DNA from: Candidatus Moduliflexus flocculans
Lineage (GTDB): Bacteria > Moduliflexota > Moduliflexia > Moduliflexales > Moduliflexaceae
Length of the DNA stretch: 64,000 bases
Direction of reading: 5' to 3'
Assembly (NCBI GenBank): GCA_000739515.1
Contig: DF820456.1
Coordinates: 915,093-979,092, forward strand
The notes beneath the pieces were generated by a model. It was not told the origin of the DNA. It was given only the letters and a program-made list of their open reading frames with translations, and did not search any database. Below, in pieces: positions 40,149 through 48,707 of the stretch (position 1 is its first letter; every line of letters starts with the position of its first letter). The translations under genes were made by a program, and so were the position numbers.

Positions 40149-42824
40149 ATGATAAAACAACATTGGACTCAACGCATTCTTTTTATGATAGGAGGCAATG
40201 TGCCTCCGCAGTTCAAGCAGAGGAAAAAACGCCTGATTCGAGGCACATTGCAACAGAAATTCCTGTTGCTTTGCGGACTGTTAGTCGTACTGATGGCCGG
40301 AAGCACTTCGACGACCTATTTCGTGATGGCGCGGAAGGAAAAACAGCGGCAATCGCAGCAGCGCCTTCAGGTCGCGTTCGATATGACCTTGAACGACATT
40401 GCGCGGCAGGCGCATACGTTTTCCAAAGGCGCAGAGGCATTTCTGACTCAGAGCAAATCCATTCAGGGCGTCGCTTCTGCCTACGCCGCGCAATTATTGA
40501 ACCGCCAGCATCCGACGTATCACACGATTATGCAGTCGTATTTGTTGACTGTGACCGAAGAATTGGCCACATTCGCCCGAATCGTCTCATCCAGCCGCGT
40601 GATTTTATACGGCATGGACGCCTCGATTTTAGCCATGTATCAAAATTCGTCGGGGAAACAAACGGTGGGCATCAGTGTCATCTCGTCTTCAGGCAATCAG
40701 ACCTATCTTTCGCTGGATAATCGTTCTGAGTCGAGCCAGATGCTCGCGGGAATCATCCCGATTCCGGATCGCCTGTTTCCGGCGGGCGTTGCCACGCATT
40801 TCAACGGCAAGATTCCCGAAAACATTATCACGCAATTTTTCAACGAAGACAACCGGCTCGGCATTCGCGCCGTTGTACCGATCCGCTCATCCGAAGGCAA
40901 AATCGTCGGCGTGATGACCTGCGATAATTTTTATACGCAGGAATGGATCGAACAATACGCCCGATTAAGTCAAACGGAACTCAATCTGTTCATCGGCGCA
41001 GGGTTCAGCATTGGCTCGTTTCCGATGCAGACAGAACTCTCTGATTATAATGCGGCCTCGTCTCCCCCGATTACCGGGAACGCGCTTTTTCAGTATAAGA
41101 ATGTTCAATATGATATTTCAGCGTTGCCGATGCGATTCGGCCAACAAGAGTATTACCAGGCGCGGTATCAATTTATGGATGAGCATCAGACGGTTTATAC
41201 GCTGACCGCAAGCGTTTCCAAAGATCGCGAAGATCGCGAAATTCGCAAAATCCTTGGCGAGACGCTCGGCGTGTCCGCTGTCTCAATGTTGATTGTTTTC
41301 GGTCTGTCGGTGCTCATGAGCCGCCGTACGATGCGGATGCTGGAAGAATTGCTGCATGTCATGGAAGCGTTGGCCTTGGGCAATTTGCGGCGGACAGCAT
41401 TCATCTTCACGCGGGATGAGTTTGGCCTGTTAGCCGTCAAACTTAATGAAGTCATCGTTCGCATCCGCGATATTTCGCATCAAACCAAAGCGGTGTCGGG
41501 AAAAGTTACGACGACTGCTGATAATATTTTACAGGAAACCGCGCAATTGTTCCAGATGATGGAACAACAAACACTTTTTGTGGAGCAAACGCGAGAAGCC
41601 GCTGAGCAGATTGACAGGTTTATTGACATGGTTGCCGCCAACATGGGGGAACTCTCGGACATTACGGATCAAATCCTGCTCTCTGTGCGTCAGATGAATG
41701 TCGTGACGGAGCAGGTGGCGATCAGCACGAACCATCTGAATCATGACATTCTGGATATTTCCCTTTTTGCCGATCAGGTCAGAGAGACATCGCAGCATAT
41801 TTTTCAGCTTGGTACGAATCTCTTAACGATGGTTCAAGAAACGCAAACTGCCATCCATCACATTGGTGCGCGGTTGTTCGACGTGTCGAAAAATGCGGAC
41901 GAGTCGCAAGAATTAGCGCGGAAGACCTTGACGGCCGCCTTCGACGGACAGCATTCCGTAGATGTGGCGATTCAGGGAATTCGCGAACTAAAGGAGATGA
42001 CCTCGAATTCGGTCGGATTGATGCAGAACGTTCATGACCGCGCCGCGCAGATGAGCTCGATTCTCGATTTTGTGGATGAAATCGCCGAAAAAACCGGACT
42101 GCTTTCGCTGAATGCCTCAATTATTGCGGCGCAAGCCGGCGAACACGGCAAAGGATTTGCCGTTATTGCTAATGAAATTCGCGAACTGTCGGCGCTGACG
42201 AAATCGTCCACCAAAGAGATTTATCAGATGATTACCGCGTTGCGCAAAGAAGTCTCATCCGGCGTCAAAAACGCCTCAGACGGTATGGCAAAAGTTGATG
42301 AAGGGGTTGCATTGGTCGGAAACATCAAACATTCGCTGCGAGCGATTATCGATCAGGCGATGCAGTCGGCGGAACGAGCCTCTTCGACGGTGAGCATGAT
42401 CGAAGACACCGTTTCCAGCAGCACGCAGATTCAACATGCGATGCGGCACGTCACAGACATGACGACGACCATTCAGCGCAAGCTCGAACAAGAAGAACGC
42501 AATGTGCAGCAGGTCGTCGAATCCATCGAAAACCTCAGTTCCATGTCTCAAAAAATGAAACAGGCCGCGACCTCTCACAATGGCGAGGCGGAACGGGTAT
42601 ATGAGCAAATGAAAGCATTTACGCGGAACCTACATGATATTTCGGAGCAGACCCATCAATTGCAAAATAGTTCGGATCTCATTGTCAGCGCGATGCAGAA
42701 TATCGAAACCGTGACCGACACGATTGTTCAAAATACCACCACCCTTTCGCGGCATACGATCCAGCAGCTTGTGCGGCAATCAATCGCGCTTCAGGAACGG
42801 TTGAACGTTTTTCAAGTCGAATAG
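40149..42824 (+). CDS. Methyl-accepting chemotaxis protein with large periplasmic sensor
   Basis: An 891-residue chemoreceptor. TM1 at about 38-58 (FLLLCGLLVVLMAGSTSTTYF), a roughly 310-residue extracytoplasmic region up to TM2 at about 375-395 (double-Cache size, with repeated strand patterns around RLGIRAVVPIRSSEGKIVGVMT), HAMP at 396-450, then a long helical signalling domain. The tip reads EIAEKTGLLSLNASIIAAQAGEHGKGFAVIANEIRELS, the usual hairpin. The cytoplasmic part is longer than in the receptor at 6786. Starts at ATG 40149 or, with a better ribosome site (AGGAGG), GTG 40200. Cognate che genes are outside the window. Confidence 0.94.
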   Translation: MIKQHWTQRILFMIGGNVPPQFKQRKKRLIRGTLQQKFLLLCGLLVVLMAGSTSTTYFVMARKEKQRQSQQRLQVAFDMTLNDIARQAHTFSKGAEAFLTQSKSIQGVASAYAAQLLNRQHPTYHTIMQSYLLTVTEELATFARIVSSSRVILYGMDASILAMYQNSSGKQTVGISVISSSGNQTYLSLDNRSESSQMLAGIIPIPDRLFPAGVATHFNGKIPENIITQFFNEDNRLGIRAVVPIRSSEGKIVGVMTCDNFYTQEWIEQYARLSQTELNLFIGAGFSIGSFPMQTELSDYNAASSPPITGNALFQYKNVQYDISALPMRFGQQEYYQARYQFMDEHQTVYTLTASVSKDREDREIRKILGETLGVSAVSMLIVFGLSVLMSRRTMRMLEELLHVMEALALGNLRRTAFIFTRDEFGLLAVKLNEVIVRIRDISHQTKAVSGKVTTTADNILQETAQLFQMMEQQTLFVEQTREAAEQIDRFIDMVAANMGELSDITDQILLSVRQMNVVTEQVAISTNHLNHDILDISLFADQVRETSQHIFQLGTNLLTMVQETQTAIHHIGARLFDVSKNADESQELARKTLTAAFDGQHSVDVAIQGIRELKEMTSNSVGLMQNVHDRAAQMSSILDFVDEIAEKTGLLSLNASIIAAQAGEHGKGFAVIANEIRELSALTKSSTKEIYQMITALRKEVSSGVKNASDGMAKVDEGVALVGNIKHSLRAIIDQAMQSAERASSTVSMIEDTVSSSTQIQHAMRHVTDMTTTIQRKLEQEERNVQQVVESIENLSSMSQKMKQAATSHNGEAERVYEQMKAFTRNLHDISEQTHQLQNSSDLIVSAMQNIETVTDTIVQNTTTLSRHTIQQLVRQSIALQERLNVFQVE

Positions 42825-42904
42825 ATAAAAATGCTTGACGCCGCGATTGACGCCTGTTAAACTTCCGGCTGACGTTGATTATATACACAACATTACATCC
42901 AGTA

Positions 42905-42945
42905 GACACCTCACAGGTTTCCCAAACCTGTGAGGTGTTTTCTTA
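42905..42945 (+). terminator. Hairpin with T-tract after the chemoreceptor
   Basis: ACACCTCACAGGTTT and its complement around a 3-base loop (42905-42937) followed by TTTCTT. It sits 80 bp after the stop and just before the ribosome site of the next gene. CTCACAGG repeat family. Confidence 0.6.
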
Positions 42946-42960
42946 AAACAAGGAGATGCG

Positions 42961-43413
42961 ATGACACACCGACGACCGATGATGCTGGCGTTAATGCTGG
43001 CGTTTTGCATGAGTTTGCTGATGGTGGCGATGTCATGCAGTGACAACGATGACGACGATAAGAACCCAACGACGCTGCCGACTGCCACGCCGACGCCGGA
43101 TGCAACACCGACGGCACCGACGAATGAGTACAATATTTTAGGCGTGTGGGCGTACACAATGGCGCAAGGGGGGGAAACTTGGGACAGCGGCACGATCACG
43201 TTTACCGGAACTGCCGCGAGCGGGACATTTCTACAAAAAACCGTGTTTAACGCAGAATATTCGGGGACATACACGGTCAGCGGCAACGCGGTGTCGCTGA
43301 AAGGGCCGGAGGATTGGACCGGGACGTTTTCGGACGCTAACACCATGAGCGGGACATGGAGTTCGAACGACACGCCAGACACCGGGACGTGGACGATGAC
43401 TCGAACAGAATAA
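42961..43413 (+). CDS. Small lipoprotein, beta-sandwich type
   Basis: A 150-residue protein behind ACAAGGAGATGCG. Signal with lipobox VAMSC (Cys at 26), then an Asp-rich stretch and a Pro/Thr linker (TLPTATPTPDATPTAPT). The mature domain, from about residue 60, has repeated strand pairs GVWAYTMAQGG, GTITFTGTAASGTF, SGTYTVSGNAVSL and MSGTWSSND, a lipocalin-like META/eight-strand pattern found in surface proteins with a small barrel. Function unknown. Confidence 0.75.
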   Translation: MTHRRPMMLALMLAFCMSLLMVAMSCSDNDDDDKNPTTLPTATPTPDATPTAPTNEYNILGVWAYTMAQGGETWDSGTITFTGTAASGTFLQKTVFNAEYSGTYTVSGNAVSLKGPEDWTGTFSDANTMSGTWSSNDTPDTGTWTMTRTE

Positions 43414-43477
43414 TGCATCAGAGGCGCGGGCGTTTGCGTGTTTTGACACGCGAACGCCTGCGCCCCCTATATTTCCA

Positions 43478-43861
43478 TCAACCTTCTGCGACTGGTCCAA
43501 CCTCATCATCTTCTTCCGGTTCTTCTGGCGCATTTTTCAAATCGTCGAAAATCTGTTCGACGCGCTCCAAATCTTTGGCGTGAATCATCAATTTGACCCC
43601 TCTGAAAAAGGCCAATTCAGGACGAACGCCGCCCGCATCGTCGGAGGCGACAAACGATTCAATGCCATTGGCCGCCAGCACGCTCTGATCGAGTTCGGCT
43701 TCTACTCGCGTGAGATAGGTTTTGACTGAGACAAAATGTTCGTACTCGTAATCATCTTCCGCTTCTTCAGGCAATTCCGCAACCAATGCCACCTGACAAT
43801 CCTGGCACTCTAATACGCCGTCAACATACTCGCTTCTACATTTCGGACAAAACATAATCAT
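43478..43861 (-). CDS. Zinc-ribbon / DUF2007 signal-transducing-like protein
   Basis: A 127-residue protein. Residues 5-22 form a zinc ribbon (CPKCRSEY ... CQDC, four Cys). Residues about 40-108 are a DUF2007 domain: FVSVKTYLTRVEAELDQSVLAANGIESFVASDDAGG then GVKLMIHAKDLERVEQIF, a fold related to PII-like or ACT-like small domains. The end is very acidic. Stand-alone gene; biological role not known for the family. 43862-44175 behind its start contains nothing I can name. Confidence 0.85.
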   Translation of the reverse strand: MIMFCPKCRSEYVDGVLECQDCQVALVAELPEEAEDDYEYEHFVSVKTYLTRVEAELDQSVLAANGIESFVASDDAGGVRPELAFFRGVKLMIHAKDLERVEQIFDDLKNAPEEPEEDDEVGPVAEG

Positions 43862-44175
43862 TTTGATGCGTTACAAGCGTTTTCCAAACGCTTCCAGCAC
43901 ACCCCTTTTCTGAAAAACGCGGTTGTTTATGATTGGCGAATCTGGATATGACGCATGTCTCTTTTTATATAAAGTCGTCTGCTGTCTATCGAATCTTGTC
44001 AAGGTTTTTCCGTGTGATTTGAAATTCAGAATCGTGATGAAATGAAGCCGGTGACGCGATTTGCAAAAAATGCTTGTCTAAAATCAGCGGCCTGAAATTA
44101 ATGGCGGCTTGTATGAAAATGTCGTATCTGATAAACATTTTACACGCCTTCTTCTCTGATAATTGTGGATGTCAA

Positions 44176-44305
44176 ACTGGCAGAGACTTCAAAAGTGTCT
44201 GCCAGTGTAAGTAAAATGTAAAAAATACGTTCGTGGTGGAGACCTCACAGGTCTTAAAGACCTGTGAGGTCTCTTGGGCGAATGTATTTTTTGCATTTCA
44301 TTAAG
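44176..44305. repeat. Tandem and nested inverted repeats
   Basis: First an ACTGGCAGAGACTT hairpin (44176-44206). Then outer arms 44207-44233 (core ATGTAAAAAATACGTTCG) and 44279-44305 enclose an inner CTCACAGG-family hairpin at 44239-44273. The inner element splits an older palindrome, so it arrived later. The block lies immediately before the SGNH lipoprotein start. Confidence 0.7.
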
Positions 44306-44313
44306 TAAGAAAT

Positions 44314-45003
44314 ATGCGAAAAATAAGAATATTCCAATTGATTGGAATGATGTTTTTGATCTCAGGATGGCTGATTGGCTGCAATTCCGGCGATGGCCCA
44401 ACAGACCCGACCACGCTTGAGCCGACGGTCATCGTCGCGGTCGGCGACAGCATTACGTCCGGCTGGGGAACGTGGAACGGCGGATATCCCGCGAAACTTC
44501 AGGAAAAGCTGTTGGCTGCCGGATATAACACGAAAATGATTAACGCCGGCGTGCCGGGCGAAGCGTCGCCTGCGACAGATGAACGATTTTTATCCGCAAT
44601 CGCCGGGGCGGATATCGCGCTTATTTTAATTGGCACGAATGACGAATTTTCGCCCGATCTCTGTCCTAATAGCAAATGTAACACGTTGCTCCACATCGAA
44701 TCTATGATGGATAAAGCGACGAAGGCAGGGGTCAAACCGGTGGTCGGTACGATCATTCATGAACAGCCGTATGAAACGTATCTCACCTGGAATTGGGATA
44801 TTGATGCCTTGAACGAACAGATCTCGCTAAGCGCGGCAAAACGCAAGGTGGCTGTGGCTGATACGCTGTTAGCGTTCCTGCAATACGAAGAAGGGGATCG
44901 CGTGTTGTATCTTGATCGCCACCATCCGAATGAAAAGGGGAACGAGGTGCTGGCGCAATGTTTCTTCGATGCGTTGGCACAAAATAAGCTGGTTCGCAAA
45001 TAG
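44314..45003 (+). CDS. SGNH/GDSL hydrolase lipoprotein
   Basis: A 229-residue esterase-like lipoprotein. Lipobox LIGC with acylated Cys at about 23. SGNH blocks: I VAVGDSITSGWG (nucleophile Ser), II VPGEASPATDERF (Gly), III LIGTNDEFSP (Asn), V LDRHHPNEKGNEV (Asp/His dyad). All four catalytic residues are present. It should deacylate a lipid or polysaccharide outside the cytoplasm. Followed 12 bp later by an MBOAT acyltransferase and then an SGNH-like protein and a GT4, so its substrate is probably the same acylated glycan. Confidence 0.9.
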   Translation: MRKIRIFQLIGMMFLISGWLIGCNSGDGPTDPTTLEPTVIVAVGDSITSGWGTWNGGYPAKLQEKLLAAGYNTKMINAGVPGEASPATDERFLSAIAGADIALILIGTNDEFSPDLCPNSKCNTLLHIESMMDKATKAGVKPVVGTIIHEQPYETYLTWNWDIDALNEQISLSAAKRKVAVADTLLAFLQYEEGDRVLYLDRHHPNEKGNEVLAQCFFDALAQNKLVRK

Positions 45004-45015
45004 AGGGTTGCTTAC

Positions 45016-46446
45016 ATGAGTTTTGTCTCGTATGAGTTTTTGATCTTATTAGGATGCGTGTTCGGCTCGTATTTTCTGCTGCCGCATCGCTGGCAGAATT
45101 ACATGCTGCTGGTTGCAAGTTACGTCTTCTACGGCTGGTGGGATTATCGCTTTCTGTCGTTAATGCTGATTTCTTCCGTGTTGGATTATTTCTGTTCGTT
45201 CTATGCCGATCCGCACTTGCAACCCGCGCGTTCTGAACGGCAACGCAAAATCGCGTTATTGATCAGCGTCACAGGCAATCTTGGCTTGCTCGGCTTTTTC
45301 AAATATTTCAACTTTTTTACCGATTCGATGGTTGAAATGTTGCAATGGTTTGGCATTGCGGCTGAGCCGATGACGCTGCGCATCATCCTGCCGGTTGGCA
45401 TTTCATTTTATACCTTTCAGACCATGAGTTACACGCTGGATGTGTATCGCGGCCAACTGCGCGCGACGCGGCATTTTCTCGATTTCTGCCTCTTCGTCAG
45501 CTTTTTCCCGCAGCTTGTCGCCGGGCCGATTGAACGCGCTTCCCACCTGTTGCCGCAGATGCTCGCGCCGCGCGTAGTGACATGGGAAAATTTTTCTTCA
45601 GGGATGCAATTGGCGTTCTGGGGGTTTTTCAAAAAAATGGTGATCGCTGATAATCTCAGCGTCATCGCAAACGCCACCTTCAACCAATCCACCTACACTG
45701 GATCGGAAGTCATTATCGCGGTCTATGCCTTTGCGTTCCAGATTTACTGCGATTTTTCCGGCTATACCGACATCGCCAGAGGCGTGGCGCGAATGCTCGG
45801 TTTTGACATTTGCGTCAATTTCCGCCTGCCATATTTCGCCACAAATCCAAGCGATTTCTGGCAGCGTTGGCACGTCAGCCTGTCATCATGGCTGCGGGAT
45901 TACCTCTATATTCCGCTTGGGGGCAACCGGCGCGGCGTGGCGCGCACCTACATCAATTTATCCTTGACCATGCTGCTCGGCGGCCTGTGGCATGGCGCGT
46001 CGTGGCATTTTGTCGTCTGGGGCGCGTATCACGGCTTGCTGCTGGTCATCTTTCGCCTGCTGTCGAAATCCCCCGATGTCTCGCATGTCAACAAGCCGCC
46101 GCGCACAGACTGGCTTTTCTGGCTGAAAGCGTTCGGCTTTTTCCAGATCACCTGTTTCGGCTGGCTGATTTTCCGGGCGAACGACATGCGCCAGCTTGCC
46201 GCCATGATCGCCGCGTTATTCACCAGCGCAACGCTGTCGGGACTATTCACCGCCACCGCGCTGCAAGTCCTGATTTTTGCCGCGCCGCTGCTGCTGCTGC
46301 AAGTCTATCAATATGCCACTGGCGACATGGAACCCTGGCGTCACTGGCCTGAGCCGGTCAAAGTGCCGTATTACGTCGCCGTCTCTTACGCGATTATGCT
46401 GTTAGGCTCGCCGGTCAAAGAGGCGTTTATTTATTTTCAGTTTTAG
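45016..46446 (+). CDS. MBOAT O-acyltransferase (AlgI/DltB-like)
   Basis: A 476-residue protein with about 11 transmembrane segments. AlgI signatures: LPVGISFYTFQTMSYTLDVYRG, FVSFFPQLVAGPIERASHLLPQ, FWQRWHVSLSSWLRDYLYIPLGGNR and GGLWHGASWHFVVWGAYHG, with the catalytic His in LWHGA. It should move acyl (acetyl) groups across the membrane to a glycan acceptor. Ribosome site AGAGGG. A secreted SGNH-type partner follows, as AlgI is followed by AlgJ/AlgX. Confidence 0.96.
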   Translation: MSFVSYEFLILLGCVFGSYFLLPHRWQNYMLLVASYVFYGWWDYRFLSLMLISSVLDYFCSFYADPHLQPARSERQRKIALLISVTGNLGLLGFFKYFNFFTDSMVEMLQWFGIAAEPMTLRIILPVGISFYTFQTMSYTLDVYRGQLRATRHFLDFCLFVSFFPQLVAGPIERASHLLPQMLAPRVVTWENFSSGMQLAFWGFFKKMVIADNLSVIANATFNQSTYTGSEVIIAVYAFAFQIYCDFSGYTDIARGVARMLGFDICVNFRLPYFATNPSDFWQRWHVSLSSWLRDYLYIPLGGNRRGVARTYINLSLTMLLGGLWHGASWHFVVWGAYHGLLLVIFRLLSKSPDVSHVNKPPRTDWLFWLKAFGFFQITCFGWLIFRANDMRQLAAMIAALFTSATLSGLFTATALQVLIFAAPLLLLQVYQYATGDMEPWRHWPEPVKVPYYVAVSYAIMLLGSPVKEAFIYFQF

Positions 46447-46509
46447 TGAATTTGACAGGATTCACATGATGAACATGATTTTGTCTTTGCGTAGGGGAAA
46501 AACACGGCT

Positions 46510-47580
46510 ATGCCTATAAAAAAAATACTCACATCGGCCAACTTTCCGAAAAGCTTGTGTCTCACGTTGCTGATTATCAGCGTGATCGAAACCGGCGTCT
46601 ATCTGCACGCGCGGCAGATTCCGGCGGAGGTCGACAAATTGCTGGAACAGCGATTTTATCCGCCGAACCGGATTCCGGCCTTAGAAGAAAGCATTATTCA
46701 ATGGCAGGTGTATCACGCCATGAGCGCGGAAGAGGAGATTGACATTCTGCTGCTCGGCGATAGTTCATCGCTGATGGGCTTGCGTCCGAAAATCATCCAG
46801 AAGCAGACTGGCCTGACCGCCTGGGGCATTGGCACGTTAGATTACACCGGCACGCCCGGCAACGTGGATATTCTGGAAACGTATCTCCAGCGCCGTCCCG
46901 CGCCGAAAATTTTAGTCTATCATATTATCAGTTGGTCGTTTAACCTGTCGGAAGCCGATTTGCAGCGGTTTGGCTATTTGGAGCGGCTGCGGACGTGGAT
47001 GGCGACCGGACTGCAAACGACGACGGCTTCGACCTCAAGCGGTTTCGCGCTGCCGAGCATGCGTTATCGTCGCAACGCGCAGCAGTTATTGACGACATTT
47101 TCGACGAAGGATAAGGAAGAATGGCTGAACGCGCCGCGCGGCCCATATCCATCTGATAACGAAATTCGCCAGACCTTGCTGAAAAATCAGGGCGCGATGA
47201 CGGAAGTCGTGCATGAGGACGAAGTCAATCACCCGCGTGATTTGCGCGGCTATCTGCGCATAGACCCCTCATTGATTGACGATATTCGGCGCTTGATGGC
47301 AATTTGCGAACAGCGTTCAATCCAACTTGTGATCGTCGCCAATCCGTTGCCGGAAAGCGGCGCGACGCCGGAGAATCTGGCAGGGCTTGCCGCGCTCGAA
47401 ACGCAGTTGCGCGACCTCAGTAAGGGACAGCCGCATGTCACGCTGTTTGCGCCGTTTACCCGCGTCTATCCGGTGGCGCTGTGCGCGTCGTATAATCATC
47501 TCACGGAAGAAGGCGCGAAACAAAACTCAAGAGAATTAAGCGACTGGCTGCTGCCGCGCCTCGCCAAACTCGCGCAATAA
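46510..47580 (+). CDS. SGNH-like membrane-anchored partner of MBOAT (AlgJ/AlgX-like, DUF1574-like)
   Basis: A 356-residue protein with one N-terminal anchor (residues about 14-32). The SGNH-type nucleophile block is ILLLGDSSSLMGLRPK, and the C-terminal NHLTEEGAKQNSRELSDWL supplies the Asp/His-type position (here N-H). In between VYHIISWSF and VIVANPLPES mark the strands. Proteins of this type finish O-acylation started by MBOAT proteins in the periplasm. Its stop overlaps the GT4 start (TAATG). Exact reaction uncertain. Confidence 0.75.
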   Translation: MPIKKILTSANFPKSLCLTLLIISVIETGVYLHARQIPAEVDKLLEQRFYPPNRIPALEESIIQWQVYHAMSAEEEIDILLLGDSSSLMGLRPKIIQKQTGLTAWGIGTLDYTGTPGNVDILETYLQRRPAPKILVYHIISWSFNLSEADLQRFGYLERLRTWMATGLQTTTASTSSGFALPSMRYRRNAQQLLTTFSTKDKEEWLNAPRGPYPSDNEIRQTLLKNQGAMTEVVHEDEVNHPRDLRGYLRIDPSLIDDIRRLMAICEQRSIQLVIVANPLPESGATPENLAGLAALETQLRDLSKGQPHVTLFAPFTRVYPVALCASYNHLTEEGAKQNSRELSDWLLPRLAKLAQ

Positions 47581-48659
47581 TGCCTCAAATAGAACAAACG
47601 ACGCGCCGAAATGTGGTGTTCGTGAATTTTTCCCGCATCTACGGCGGCGGCGAGCAGTGGCATTTTCTTTCGGCACAGGAACTTCAGCGGCGCGGTCATG
47701 CCGTGACGATTCTCGCGAACGAAGCGAGCGAGCTTGCCGAACGCGCCGCGAGAGCAGGGATTCCATGCTGGACAATGCGCGTCTCGAATCTTTCCTGGTT
47801 GAATCCGCTGACATTTGTTCAATTACAACGCTTTTTCAAACAAATCCGCCCCGATTCCGTCATCCTCAATAGTTCGGTTGAATTAAAAACCGCCGGAGTC
47901 GCTGCCAAATCAGCGCGAATCAAGCAAATCATCTATCGGCGCGGCATTCCCAAACCGGTCAAAACCACGCGGCTGAATCGCCTCCTCTTCCTGCATGTTG
48001 TGACCGATCTGCTGGCGAATTCCCGCAGCACGGCGCAGGCGTTGCATGATATTGCTCGCGCAAGCGGCAGAATGCCGCCACGCATTATTTATAACGGCAT
48101 CGAAACGGCGATTTCGCTGCGATCCAATCCGCGCAGTCGAACCATCGGCGTCGTGGCGCGGCTCTCGCATGAAAAAGGGGTAGATGTCGCGATTCGCGTT
48201 CTCGCGCAGGTACGGACGCAGCTTTCTGACGTGACATTGATGATTATCGGCGACGGCCCGGAAAAAGCCGCGCTGCAAGAATTAACGGCGCAGCTTGGAT
48301 TGCGGGAGCAGGTGGAATTTGTCGGCTTTACCGAGCAGGTTAGCCGCTATTTGTCGCAGTGCGCGATCTTGTTGATGCCGTCGCGCTGGGAAGGGTTCAG
48401 CAACGTGCTGCTTGAGGCGATGCTGCTGCGGATGCCGTGCCTCGCGTTCGGCGGGCAGGATGCACATGAAAGCATTCTGCATGGCGAAACCGGCTATTTG
48501 GTCGAACAAGGCCGTCTTGATGAGATGGCAGCGCGAATTGTGGAATTATTTGCGTCTCCCGAAAACATCATCGACATGGGCGACGCCGGCTATGAGCGCG
48601 TCTGCCGCGAATATTCGCTGACACGTGCCATTGACCAGCTTGAGGAGTTGTTTGGATGA
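47580..48659 (+). CDS. Family 4 glycosyltransferase
   Basis: A 359-residue GT-B enzyme. N-terminal YGGGEQWHFLSAQELQRRGH is the acceptor-side glycine motif; the C-terminal half has IGVVARLSHEKGVDVAIR, IIGDGPEKAALQEL, VEFVGFTEQVSRYLSQC and PSRWEGFSNVLLEAMLLRMPCLAF with the E-x7-E pair. It begins in a one-base overlap with the SGNH-like gene and so belongs to the O-acylated glycan cluster. Acceptor and sugar unknown. Confidence 0.93.
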   Translation: MPQIEQTTRRNVVFVNFSRIYGGGEQWHFLSAQELQRRGHAVTILANEASELAERAARAGIPCWTMRVSNLSWLNPLTFVQLQRFFKQIRPDSVILNSSVELKTAGVAAKSARIKQIIYRRGIPKPVKTTRLNRLLFLHVVTDLLANSRSTAQALHDIARASGRMPPRIIYNGIETAISLRSNPRSRTIGVVARLSHEKGVDVAIRVLAQVRTQLSDVTLMIIGDGPEKAALQELTAQLGLREQVEFVGFTEQVSRYLSQCAILLMPSRWEGFSNVLLEAMLLRMPCLAFGGQDAHESILHGETGYLVEQGRLDEMAARIVELFASPENIIDMGDAGYERVCREYSLTRAIDQLEELFG

Positions 48660-48691
48660 CACCTCACAGGTCTTCAAGACCTGTGAGGTGT
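48659..48691. terminator. 16-bp-arm hairpin between convergent genes
   Basis: ACACCTCACAGGTCTT and its complement around one base. It begins on the last base of the GT4 stop codon and lies 17 bp before the stop of the convergent gene at 48708. Same family as 44239 and 42905. Confidence 0.65.
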
Positions 48692-48707
48692 GTTATCGAA
48701 TGATAAA

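Noticed and set aside
1919-48691. A CRISPR array made of the GTCAGACAC or CTCACAGG repeats
   Set aside because: The copies are isolated palindromes kilobases apart with no regular spacers and no cas genes.
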